A stretch of DNA of 27,961 nt from a virus: IMG/VR virus record IMGVR_UViG_3300047170_000040, positions 1 to 27,961 of that record. One strand, 5' to 3'. The position numbers were made by a program, and so were the translations under genes. Below are positions 17,000 to 23,404 of this stretch, piece by piece. Each line of letters starts with the position of its first letter. The stretch's first letter is position 1. The notes under the pieces are model-generated. The model did not search any database. It was not told where the DNA came from and was given only the letters and a program-made list of their open reading frames with translations.

Positions 17000-18598
17000 T
17001 CAGCCCGTTTTCCAATAAGCGATTCTTTTCCTGGCTATGCCGACATACTCCTCGTCTTGCTCGATTCCGATGAATTTAAAACCAAGCTTTACGGCGGCGC
17101 AGCCGGTGGAACCCGAGCCCATGAACGGGTCCAGCACGACTCCGCCGGGAGGCGTGACCAGGCGGATCAAATATTCCATAAGGGCGATTGGCTTGACGGT
17201 GCTATGGAAGTTTTGCGACTTTGCGAAGCTTCTTAGTTTCGACAGCGTTTGCAATAGCGCATGCACGGCACCAAGGGCTGATGCCATCTCGGCGCTTGTA
17301 GTATTCAGCTTCAAGGGGCTTGTGAACGCCGCACTTTCGGCAAGGCTTAATCCACTCGCCTCGATCGTCCTGATAGCATCCAGAATGCTCGCGTTTATGA
17401 TCGAGCTTTGAGACGCACTCAAGGTTCTCAAGTCGGTTATCAGCTTTGTCGCCGTTTCGATGGTGAATATCAAAGCCGGCGGGTATCGGTCCGTTGAAGT
17501 TGGCCCAGACCCATCGATGTTCCATTGTTTGGCGGCCGTCAATTGAGCGTCGGATATAGCCCTTGCGAGTTGGTTTATGTTTTCCGTTAACGAGTTTAGG
17601 TCCTGTCTTTGCCATACCTCGAATTCCCAAACTAGATCCGCACTGTCAAGCCCAGCGTTGCGCTCACTTTTTGAGGCCTTGGCCACGTAGAAGAAGCGGG
17701 AGGCGCCTGGATTCTCGCCATCATCGTAACGAGGTGACGAACCGCCCGCATGACCAATGCCAAACATTGATTTCGATTTATCGAAGTTATCTTTCTTTGA
17801 ACGACCTTTACCAGCTGAGTGAATCCCGCCCGCTATGCTCTGCTCGTCCAGCGCCTCGGCCGCTTGCTCATCTAAAATGATGTTGGCGGGCCAGCGGCCT
17901 TCGGCTCGCACTGTCGGACCAATATCGAATTTGACGAAGAATGCCCCTCCGTCGGTTTTTTTAAATCGATTGGGATCTGCGTCGAGTTTGCCCGCCACGC
18001 GACTCGCCTCAATATTCAGCGCTCCCGTGCCGTACTTCTCGACGTTCTTCGCCACGGTCCCGATCAGCGGCTTGCGCGCTAGCACAATCGGCTCGTTTGC
18101 GGGCTTAAGTGCTGTGCCCCAGCCCTGCCATTGCTTTGCGAGGTCGGTCGCGGGCGCGGTTATGGCACCGTTATCATCTTGGTGAGCGCGACCAAAATTG
18201 GTATTCGCCAGAACGCCTCGGTTAAATCCACCGGGCGCTTCTTTTATTCCAACGACCTCACGCTCCGCCCCAGCCGCCTTATCCATCGCCTTCGAGACGT
18301 CAAGCGACTTCGGAAACCCGCTGCCATAAAGCCATTGAATTTGGTCTCTAATTTCAAAGCCCGCGTCTTCGATTGCGCACGCCATGCGATGATACGTTCG
18401 CGTGCCACCGAAGCTGAGCAGATGACCGCCAGGCTTGAGAACGCGCAAAGCCTCGCGCCAGACCTCAACCCCCGGCACGTCGTAGTCCCAATGCTTGTTC
18501 ATAAAGGCCAAGCCATACGGCGGATCCGTAACGATGGCGTCGACTTCTGCGTCCGCCAGAAATTTCATCTCTTCGACGCAGTTGCCCCAGATGATCAT
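17000..18598 (-). CDS. Beta-class DNA methyltransferase (probably N6-adenine) with an unusual central insertion (532 aa)
   Basis: It methylates an exocyclic amine in DNA. Catalytic motif DPPY is at residues 25-28, and the SAM-binding motif (LDPFMGSGSTG) is near the C-terminus at 489-499, preceded by HSTVKP at 465-470. This permuted order (IV before I) defines the beta class. DPPY favours N6-adenine, though N4-cytosine cannot be excluded. In relatives the conserved KASKSER segment is separated from HPTVKP by a short linker. Here about 143 residues (323-466) intervene, and that stretch coincides exactly with a complete HNH gene in another frame. The inserted residues are Ser/Thr/Leu/Ala-rich and predicted helical. 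The start overlaps the small terminase stop by ATGA. Likely roles are protection from host restriction or control of gene expression. Confidence 0.88.
   Translation of the reverse strand: MIIWGNCVEEMKFLADAEVDAIVTDPPYGLAFMNKHWDYDVPGVEVWREALRVLKPGGHLLSFGGTRTYHRMACAIEDAGFEIRDQIQWLYGSGFPKSLDVSKAMDKAAGAEREVVGIKEAPGGFNRGVLANTNFGRAHQDDNGAITAPATDLAKQWQGWGTALKPANEPIVLARKPLIGTVAKNVEKYGTGALNIEASRVAGKLDADPNRFKKTDGGAFFVKFDIGPTVRAEGRWPANIILDEQAAEALDEQSIAGGIHSAGKGRSKKDNFDKSKSMFGIGHAGGSSPRYDDGENPGASRFFYVAKASKSERNAGLDSADLVWEFEVWQRQDLNSLTENINQLARAISDAQLTAAKQWNIDGSGPTSTDRYPPALIFTIETATKLITDLRTLSASQSSIINASILDAIRTIEASGLSLAESAAFTSPLKLNTTSAEMASALGAVHALLQTLSKLRSFAKSQNFHSTVKPIALMEYLIRLVTPPGGVVLDPFMGSGSTGCAAVKLGFKFIGIEQDEEYVGIARKRIAYWKTG
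17202..17630 (-). CDS. HNH homing-type endonuclease nested in the methyltransferase gene in another frame (142 aa)
   Basis: HNH nucleases cut DNA with a beta-beta-alpha metal site. Key residues are visible: H38-R39 in MEHRWVW, H56-H57 and N59 in FDIHHRNGDK, and N65/N69 in DNRLENLE. A zinc-ribbon pair follows, C97-x2-C100 and C121-x2-C124. The N-terminus is basic. The frame opens at TTG 17630; ATG 17615 (codon 6, preceded closely by GAGG) is an alternative. Its stop TAG lies within the codons for the methyltransferase HST motif. The whole gene is inside the methyltransferase frame, same strand, offset by two bases. HNH genes of this form are usually free-standing selfish elements that home into phage genes. 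Confidence 0.85.
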   Translation of the reverse strand: MGIRGMAKTGPKLVNGKHKPTRKGYIRRSIDGRQTMEHRWVWANFNGPIPAGFDIHHRNGDKADNRLENLECVSKLDHKREHSGCYQDDRGEWIKPCRKCGVHKPLEAEYYKRRDGISPWCRACAIANAVETKKLRKVAKLP

Positions 18599-18957
18599 CC
18601 GACTTTTTCCGCCTCAAGCTTGTCGACTTCCGTTTTGGCGAGCTTGATCAGCTGAGATTGCGACAAGCCTTGGGTTTCTTTTTTCGCGAGATGGAACTCA
18701 TATGAAGGATCGCGCCAGCCCAAGACGACCTTTGAGAGCCAAATCTGCATCGGGACCGAACCCTTTTTGGCAGACGCAAACATCATTCGCTTTAATGATG
18801 TGCGGCATTCGGCTGCGCCATCACTAAGAGCTTCCGCAAACCTACGGGTCAGCGTGTCAACTGAACACCTGCACGCCCTTGCGATCTCTTCTTGAGAGCA
18901 GTGAAGGGCCGCAAGCTGACGAACTAAATCCTCATCGACTTCTTTGAGCTTCGCCAT
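18595..18957 (-). CDS. terS: Probable terminase small subunit, helix-turn-helix (120 aa)
   Basis: The N-terminal domain contains a helix-turn-helix at about residues 18-42 (CSQEEIARACRCSVDTLTRR), followed by a helical segment and the motif SVPMQIWLSKVVLGW. That motif resembles the GNxxMLIWLGKxxLG segment of many phage small terminase or terminase-like DNA-binding proteins. The C-terminal 30 residues are a charged helix. Small terminases recognise the packaging site and feed the large subunit. Here the two genes are separated by the methyltransferase group, about 2.5 kb apart, which lowers confidence. ATG 18957 has only a weak ribosome site. Confidence 0.6.
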   Translation of the reverse strand: MAKLKEVDEDLVRQLAALHCSQEEIARACRCSVDTLTRRFAEALSDGAAECRTSLKRMMFASAKKGSVPMQIWLSKVVLGWRDPSYEFHLAKKETQGLSQSQLIKLAKTEVDKLEAEKVG

Positions 18958-18994
18958 TGATGCAGTATCCCATCTATTTTGAACTAATTACAAG

Positions 18995-19498
18995 CTACAG
19001 GTTAATCGGCTCAAGCTCAGGTCCGACGGGATGCCCGCGAAGCCTGATCTCAATGTCGACGAACTCTTTGTCGCCAGGCGCTGCGATCGCTTTCTCGATG
19101 CCGACTTCCCACGCGTAGCAATCATCGACTTCGAGGAGCTTAAAGATCTGGTCCTCGGCGCATTTAAGGAAGTTGGTTACGTCGAGGCGCTTTGACTCCC
19201 CCGCTAGCTTTCGCTTGGCCGCAGGCGAGTGCTTGCCCGTCGCAGACTTGGTGATGACCCGGTCGCGATCGAAGTAAAAGGTGTACTTGAGCTTCAGGCC
19301 TACGCCAGCCGTCACTTGCGTCGCGATCGTCTTGGCCAGCGCGATGTCGCCCTGATTCTTGGCCTGCCATACGGCCATGGCCTTTTCGAAATCAAGATAG
19401 AGCCTGGTCTTGGCTCTGCCTCGGCCTGGAATATTGCGCCAGGCATCGTTGACGCTGGGCCCCATGGGAAGGGCATAGAGATAGGCTACGTCGCTCAA
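18995..19498 (-). CDS. rusA-like: RusA-like Holliday junction resolvase (167 aa)
   Basis: RusA resolvases cut four-way DNA junctions as dimers. Counting from TTG 19498, the PSVNDAWR substrate motif is at 14-21, the acidic metal site D106-V-T-N109 with K112 and D116 follows, and the second acidic pair D125-D126 sits in VDDCYAW. This matches the family pattern of DxDN...K...D...DD with N109 in the second acidic position. The TTG overlaps the endolysin stop (TTGA). The frame is open further upstream, but that part only shadows the endolysin. Such genes process concatemers before packaging or resolve recombination products made by the ERF-type protein at 25605-26381. Confidence 0.82.
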   Translation of the reverse strand: MSDVAYLYALPMGPSVNDAWRNIPGRGRAKTRLYLDFEKAMAVWQAKNQGDIALAKTIATQVTAGVGLKLKYTFYFDRDRVITKSATGKHSPAAKRKLAGESKRLDVTNFLKCAEDQIFKLLEVDDCYAWEVGIEKAIAAPGDKEFVDIEIRLRGHPVGPELEPINL

Positions 19499-20409
19499 GC
19501 TTTGAGCATCGCTTTGAGCTGGGCAGACGACCCATTGAACACGCTGACGTCGCAAGCTCCGGTCACGCCAGGCACCTGGCCAGCATCGGAGTACTGCCAG
19601 AAGGTCCAGCCAGTAGCGCTCCAGGGCTTCACCTGAGCCGGATATGGATTTTGCCAATATTGGGCAGCCCAGAGCGGGTAATTGGCAAACAGGCTCGGGT
19701 TTCCGATTTGATCCATGAAACCTAGGCCCGTGTAGACGATCGGCTGAACTGCGCATCGCGCTTCGACGTAATCAAGCCACTGCTTTGCGCGCGCGATTAC
19801 GATTGCCGCAGTCTGGCCGTCGGTGACTTCAAGGTCTAATACGGGCGCCAAGTTCCAGTCAGACGGCATGACGCTTAAGAAATGCTGCGCCTGAAGAACT
19901 GGATCGGCTGAAGCGCGAAAGAAGTGATAGGCGCCCCGAGGGACGCCGGCCGATTTCGAGTTCGCCCAGTTCTTTGCGAACTCGCCGTCGACGATCGTCG
20001 CTCCCTCGGTCGCCTTGATGAAGGCGAAGCTATAACCACCGGCCAGGATCCTGGTCCAGTCGTTATTTGGCTGATAGCTCGACACGTCGATGCCTAAGAC
20101 CTTTTGCGTAGCAGGGGCGGGCGTTGGCTGATTCAAGGTCATGAGCTTGGTCCAGGTGAGCGGTCCGACGACGCCGTCGTTTGAAAGGCCGTGTGAGGCC
20201 TGAAAGGCTTCGACTGCTTGGCGCGTGGCAGGGCCGAAGATGCCGTCCGGAGCGATTGGCGAGCCGCCTGCTGCGAGAGCCGATTGAACCTTTAAGACGT
20301 CAGGTCCGGCCGACCCAACCTGAAGCGGAAGAGTTGGCGGGAGCGTGACTGGAAGGGCTTGAGCCGGCGATCCCGGTAAGGATTGAGAATTGCCGTTAGT
20401 ATCGCCCAT
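19495..20409 (-). CDS. Endolysin: peptidoglycan-binding domain plus GH25 lysozyme (304 aa)
   Basis: It hydrolyses cell wall glycan strands at lysis. Residues 1-28 are a polar linker. Residues about 30-88 form a PG_binding_1 domain (VLKVQSALAA, PDGIFGPATRQAVEAFQ, DGVVGPLTW). Residues 104-304 form the GH25 barrel with GIDVSSYQ (D108), FAFIKATEG, RGAYHFF, the catalytic DLE (D192, E194), PIVYTG and a terminal WTFWQYSD...CDVSVFNG. I use ATG 20409 because GGGGG lies four bases upstream; TTG 20430 is an in-frame alternative. No signal peptide is visible, so export needs a holin. GH25 with an N-terminal binding domain is complete here. Confidence 0.93.
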   Translation of the reverse strand: MGDTNGNSQSLPGSPAQALPVTLPPTLPLQVGSAGPDVLKVQSALAAGGSPIAPDGIFGPATRQAVEAFQASHGLSNDGVVGPLTWTKLMTLNQPTPAPATQKVLGIDVSSYQPNNDWTRILAGGYSFAFIKATEGATIVDGEFAKNWANSKSAGVPRGAYHFFRASADPVLQAQHFLSVMPSDWNLAPVLDLEVTDGQTAAIVIARAKQWLDYVEARCAVQPIVYTGLGFMDQIGNPSLFANYPLWAAQYWQNPYPAQVKPWSATGWTFWQYSDAGQVPGVTGACDVSVFNGSSAQLKAMLKA

Positions 20410-20486
20410 GTTGCCCCCGATTTCATGCAATCAAAATTGACATGAGGTCGAGTTGCAAGCGTTGGCGATGCGCGTTGCGTATCTAG

Positions 20487-20753
20487 CTATTCGCTCGTGC
20501 GGTCGTGAGCCCACTGGGCGCCGCATATGAAGCCCTGGATGTAAGAGCGGGCGTCATGGGAGCCGATCTCAAGGCGCTGGATTTCGGCGAGCAGATCCCG
20601 CAATCGGTCCTCTTCCAGCTCATCGCCCTCATCCCCGATCCTGATGAGCGCGCGCGCCATTGATTCCCATCCAGGAGGGTCGGAGGCGAGCCCGCTCCAG
20701 CAATCGTCAAAAGCGCGGCCGATCTCGTTCAAGGTCCAGCGACGTATGGTCAT
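20487..20753 (-). CDS. Small hypothetical protein with the WTLxEI N-terminal motif (88 aa)
   Basis: ATG at 20753 overlaps the previous stop (ATGA). The N-terminus RRWTLNEIGRAFDDCW matches the start of the next gene upstream (RKWTLAEIEKAFDAAI). The rest is acidic and helical (DELEEDRLRDLLAEIQRLEIG) and ends QGFICGAQWAHDRTSE. It is the last of a run of tiny genes before the endolysin. Function unknown. Confidence 0.7.
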   Translation of the reverse strand: MTIRRWTLNEIGRAFDDCWSGLASDPPGWESMARALIRIGDEGDELEEDRLRDLLAEIQRLEIGSHDARSYIQGFICGAQWAHDRTSE

Positions 20754-21049
20754 TTGTACTCTCCAAGCGTGTTGCGCGCGATCGACCTAACCTGAAGAAA
20801 AGAGCTGCAGAACCAGTTGAGAAGGCTCAACTCATCGCCTGAAAGATCGCAATTTGGAAACTCGGCGATGGTTTTAAGGGCCTCTTCCAGCTCCGCGATG
20901 CGGGCGGATTCTTTCGGCTCGGGCAGCGCGTTGAGATGCGATTCAAAATCTGTAAACGAAGGTCCTGGCTCCCAGTACTCGGCATCTTCAGGAATCGCTG
21001 CATCAAATGCTTTTTCAATTTCCGCCAAAGTCCATTTGCGCTCGCTCAT
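20750..21049 (-). CDS. Small hypothetical protein sharing modules with both neighbours (99 aa)
   Basis: ATG at 21049 is set by its ATGA overlap with the membrane protein gene upstream and by GAGGT five bases before it; the longer open frame reads through that gene. Residues 1-16 share the WTLxEIxxAFD module with the 88-residue protein downstream. The C-terminal part (EALKTIAEF ... WFCSSFLQVRSIARNTLG) matches the C-terminus of the 99-residue protein at 21250-21549. It therefore looks like a fusion of two modules used separately next door. No function is assigned. Confidence 0.75.
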   Translation of the reverse strand: MSERKWTLAEIEKAFDAAIPEDAEYWEPGPSFTDFESHLNALPEPKESARIAELEEALKTIAEFPNCDLSGDELSLLNWFCSSFLQVRSIARNTLGEYK

Positions 21050-21225
21050 CTCAACCTCGGCATGCGGAAGGGAAGCGCTACGCCCAACGTCTGCAGCGCC
21101 CATAAGATGACGAGTACCAAGAGCAGGCCGACGATGACGTTGCGAAAGGGCTGAGGCATCGGCAGCTGAGTTATCAGCCATGCGATGACGCCTATTAACG
21201 CGATCATGACGATAACTTCGAGCAT
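21046..21225 (-). CDS. Small two-helix membrane protein (59 aa)
   Basis: ATG at 21225 is preceded by GGGGGG five bases upstream, and the stop forms an ATGA overlap with the next gene. The protein has two hydrophobic segments, residues about 3-22 (EVIVMIALIGVIAWLI) and 29-52 (NVIVGLLLVLVILWALQTLGV), joined by a short polar Pro-containing turn, and ends in basic PRLR. The form is that of small phage inner membrane proteins, including some holins. The endolysin is encoded about 0.6 kb downstream on the same strand, so it is a reasonable holin candidate, but this is an inference. Confidence 0.75.
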   Translation of the reverse strand: MLEVIVMIALIGVIAWLITQLPMPQPFRNVIVGLLLVLVILWALQTLGVALPFRMPRLR

Positions 21226-21249
21226 GTGTCCCCCCGGACGCCTAAATCG

Positions 21250-21549
21250 TTATGCCTCGCGCCCGAGCGCTTTGCTGGCTATGCGTTTCATCTCAAAAAA
21301 GGATTCAGAAAACCAACGCGAGCGTTCTTCGGCCGTGAGCTTTCCGGCATAGCCTTCGAAGTCAGCTATCGCCTTGAGCGCCGCTTCTTTTTCACAGGAC
21401 TCCGCGCCTGGCTCCGTCACCTTCATTATCTTGAACAGGCTGCTCATGATCCCATTGAACAATTCTCGTGGAATCACGTAGGAATCGCTTCTGTCGTGAA
21501 CTGGAAGGTTCTCAAAATCTCCGAAACCGCCGCACTGATCTTTAATCAA
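21250..21549 (-). CDS. Small hypothetical protein with the WFxxSF C-terminal module (99 aa)
   Basis: The start is TTG 21549, overlapping the previous stop as TTGA. The N-terminal half is polar and mixed. The C-terminal half (EKEAALKAIADF ... RWFSESFFEMKRIASKALG) is homologous by eye to the C-terminus of the protein at 20750-21049: both have EALK.IA.F, then WF, SF, IA and LG at similar spacing. Function unknown. Confidence 0.65.
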   Translation of the reverse strand: MIKDQCGGFGDFENLPVHDRSDSYVIPRELFNGIMSSLFKIMKVTEPGAESCEKEAALKAIADFEGYAGKLTAEERSRWFSESFFEMKRIASKALGREA

Positions 21550-21722
21550 AACGCCTCCCTAATCTGCCGGGCCCGCTCTTTTGCCCGCGCTTGGTCCTTC
21601 GCCTTTTGCACGTTCCGACATGGCTTGCAGACGCCGGTCTTGTGGCAGGTCTGCATTTGCTTGCACGTTAGGCACACGCCCCAACCCGCCGCGAGCTCAC
21701 GTCTCTTCTTGGCCTCTGGCAT
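21546..21722 (-). CDS. Small zinc-ribbon-like basic protein (58 aa)
   Basis: I choose ATG 21722, which has GGGGGA five bases upstream; GTG 21734 is in frame. Two CxxC-type pairs occur in CLTCKQMQTCHKTGVCKPC, suggesting one zinc site. The C-terminal third is a strongly basic helix (KAKDQARAKERARQIR). This resembles small nucleic-acid-binding phage proteins. The target is unknown. Confidence 0.65.
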   Translation of the reverse strand: MPEAKKRRELAAGWGVCLTCKQMQTCHKTGVCKPCRNVQKAKDQARAKERARQIREAF

Positions 21723-21747
21723 CTCTTCCCCCACGCTCTTTGCTTCT

Positions 21748-22077
21748 TCAAGTCGTCTTTATGCCCCATTTGACAAGTCGCCCGTAAAGCGATTCAGGCA
21801 TGACCGTGCAGAGTTTATGCATGGGTATTTCCTTAAAAGGATAGAACTCACTTTCGGTGAGCGGATCGGGCTGAACTCGCTGGAATGAAGCGAACCTGTC
21901 TTCGAGAAGCTTTTTTAAGCGCGTAGCCGATGGATGATCGACGAAGAGCCTCAGGCCACCGACAAAGACGCACATGGTAGCAGGGTCATAAGCCGCGACC
22001 TGATCGAGGTTGATCAGCACTTCGCCCATGCACTCGCCGGTATTGACCTGCGTCGCCCTGCACTTAAAAAAGTTCAT
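21748..22077 (-). CDS. Hypothetical protein, small beta domain (109 aa)
   Basis: ATG 22077 lies inside the end of the 39-residue membrane gene (14-base overlap). The N-terminus (GEVLINLDQVAAYDPATM, then CVFVGGLRLFVDH) looks like a small all-beta fold of the LytTR or DUF type that often holds INxxQV. A helix (ATRLKKLLEDRF) follows, then a Pro/Phe-rich C-terminus. The family assignment is tentative. Confidence 0.6.
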   Translation of the reverse strand: MNFFKCRATQVNTGECMGEVLINLDQVAAYDPATMCVFVGGLRLFVDHPSATRLKKLLEDRFASFQRVQPDPLTESEFYPFKEIPMHKLCTVMPESLYGRLVKWGIKTT

Positions 22078-22183
22078 GCGCTCTCGCGATCGTCCACATG
22101 CCGCAGGCGACGATCAAGAGGCCGCAGCCAATGAAAAAGCAGGTGCCGGCGTAAAAGAAGTAGGCGATCGCGTCTTCAATCAC
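22064..22183 (-). CDS. Micro membrane protein (39 aa)
   Basis: A GTG start at 22183 overlaps the previous stop as GTGA, which argues that this short frame is translated. The peptide is one transmembrane segment (YFFYAGTCFFIGCGLLIVAC) with an acidic start (IEDA) and a basic end (RAHELF). Three cysteines lie in the hydrophobic part. It could be a lysis regulator, small toxin-like protein or membrane anchor. The sequence alone does not say. Confidence 0.6.
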   Translation of the reverse strand: MIEDAIAYFFYAGTCFFIGCGLLIVACGMWTIARAHELF

Positions 22184-22386
22184 TGCGCATCCTTGATGAG
22201 CGCATAGACGGTCGTCGCAGTCATTCCGCGGCCCATGTCGTCCTGGAGCGTTACGACGCCATCTTGAAGCAAGCGCTCAGGCAAAGCGCGGACTTCGGCA
22301 GTTGGACCGTGCTGAAGCCTCAGCAGATACGTGTAAAGCCAACTTTCGTCGATATTGTCGTAAACGGTCGTGAGCGTCAGTTTCAT
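22180..22386 (-). CDS. Small hypothetical protein beginning MKLTLTT (68 aa)
   Basis: ATG 22386 opens a 68-residue mixed protein (TTVYDNIDESWLYTYLLR, then QDDMGRGMTATTVYALIKDAQ). The first 21 bases match the start of the 20-codon frame at 23186 with two differences, both silent. No clear ribosome site is visible. Between this gene and the methyltransferase remnant is an inverted repeat at 22412-22432. Function unknown. Confidence 0.65.
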   Translation of the reverse strand: MKLTLTTVYDNIDESWLYTYLLRLQHGPTAEVRALPERLLQDGVVTLQDDMGRGMTATTVYALIKDAQ

Positions 22387-22395
22387 TTGAGGCTC

Positions 22396-22432
22396 TGCAT
22401 ACCATGCCAGAAGTTTAATTCAAGCTTAAACT
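22396..22432 (-). promoter_or_regulatory. Inverted repeat with a possible promoter upstream of the MKLTLTT gene
   Basis: AGTTTAA (22432-22426 on the minus strand) and TTAAACT (22418-22412) form a perfect seven-base inverted repeat around GCTTGAA. TTGAAT at 22423-22418 and TATGCA at 22401-22396, 16 bases apart, resemble a weak sigma-70 promoter overlapping it. The -10 would lie only nine bases before the ATG, so a leaderless message would result. That is a weakness of the promoter reading. Confidence 0.35.
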
Positions 22433-23123
22433 ACGTCAGGCCGCTCAGCATCCTGAACGCTTCCCTCGCTTGGAAGGGGACGACCGAGTTTCCGAGAGCG
22501 CGCGTGCGCTCCATCCGGTCGGGTAATTCATCAACCACTCGATCCACTCGGGGTTCACGAACCCACCAAGACCCGATGTTTGGATCGCAGAGACCTGGAG
22601 ATCCGAGAAGCCTGGCTTCTTCCCTCTGTTCTCTGAGTGATAGCGGGACTTGCGCGCGAGGAGCGTAGCCGGCTTTTCGTAGAAAGTTTTTGGAGTGGGC
22701 CAGCAAGAACCAACGGGACCTTTTGTGCGGGGCTCCAATGGCTGCGGCAGATAAAGCAGTCCATCGACAGTCATACCCCATAGCATCAAGTGACCCGACC
22801 ACATCTCTAAGGCCACGGGTTCTGATGGCAGGGACGTTCTCAAGGAAGAGGAACGGGGCTTTGGTCTCCTCGGCAAGCCTGAGGATCTCCCTAAAAAGAC
22901 CCGACCGCTCGCCTGCCAGGCCTCGACCGCGGCCTGCAATCGATATGTCCTGGCAAGGGAAGCCGCCAAAGATGAGGTCGATTTTAGGGAGATCCGCCTG
23001 GCGAAGAGTTCGGACGTCGTCCCAGACAGGGGCCTCATGCAGGAGGCCGTCTCGCTTCAGACCCCTATGGAGCCAGACGCTATCGCCCTGGCAATAATTA
23101 ACTTTTTGCGTGGAACCTAAAGG
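22431..23123 (-). pseudogene. C5-cytosine DNA methyltransferase remnant, N-terminal motif I missing
   Basis: The frame encodes clear Dcm-type motifs in order. FGGFPCQDIS is motif IV with the catalytic Cys. LFLENVPAI is motif VI. GYDCRWTALSAAAIGAPHKRSRWFLLA covers motifs VII-VIII (separate blocks). RALGNSVVPFQAREAF is motif X. Motif I (FSGxGG), which binds SAM and normally precedes motif IV by about 70-80 residues, is absent. The frame is bounded upstream by TAA at 23124, and between that stop and GTG 22802 there is no ATG, GTG or TTG. No other frame nearby encodes motif I. The target recognition region is also short. Without motif I it should be inactive unless the missing part is supplied in trans or by recoding. 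I treat it as a pseudogene or degraded gene. Confidence 0.75.
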
Positions 23124-23186
23124 TTAGTTTTTCAGGGTGCGTTTGTCAACGTCCGAATCGACTAAGGTCGTCAGCGTTAGTTTCAT
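23124..23186 (-). CDS. Micro-ORF beginning MKLTLTT, in frame with the methyltransferase remnant (20 aa)
   Basis: ATG 23186 overlaps the upstream gene stop as ATGA and opens 20 codons that end in TAA 23124. The first seven residues equal those of the 68-residue protein at 22386, with two silent base changes. Its stop is in the same frame as the methyltransferase remnant that follows. It may be the broken front of a gene created by deletion, or a short coupled peptide. Confidence 0.45.
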   Translation of the reverse strand: MKLTLTTLVDSDVDKRTLKN

Positions 23187-23347
23187 CGGCCTTCCAGGCG
23201 GCGCTGCATCTTGAGCACGCCCAAGCGAAGGCGGTTCGCCCGGCCCACTTGCCTCGCCACCCCTAAGCTAAACGCCGATAAAGAGATGCTAAATATCGAC
23301 AATAAAATGCTTAAAATTAACATGATGTCGAAGGCCGTGCATTCCAT
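23183..23347 (-). CDS. Small single-pass membrane protein (54 aa)
   Basis: I choose ATG 23347, which has AGGA nine bases upstream; ATG 23365 is in frame but lacks a ribosome site. Residues about 6-30 are a hydrophobic segment (FDIMLILSILLSIFSISLSA). The C-terminus is basic (RQVGRANRLRLGVLKMQRRLEGR), which predicts it stays in the cytoplasm. It is translationally linked (ATGA) to the micro-ORF downstream. Function unknown. Confidence 0.6.
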   Translation of the reverse strand: MECTAFDIMLILSILLSIFSISLSAFSLGVARQVGRANRLRLGVLKMQRRLEGR

Positions 23348-23404
23348 GCGCGCATCCTGCCGCATGTCACGGTTTAACTCAAGGGTAAAGTCGCCTCAAC
23401 GCCT

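Noticed and set aside
17202-17630. Intein or group I intron in the methyltransferase
   Set aside because: The HNH is not in the methyltransferase frame, so no intein. The sequence has no intein splice motifs and no recognisable intron core, and the methyltransferase frame is unbroken.
19499-19756. N-terminal extension of the RusA-like frame
   Set aside because: It lies wholly within the endolysin coding sequence. The TTGA overlap at 19498 gives a start that matches the family N-terminus.
22445-23038. Minus-strand open frame of 197 codons over the methyltransferase remnant
   Set aside because: It is a Ser/Arg-rich shadow. The methyltransferase motifs are in a different frame.
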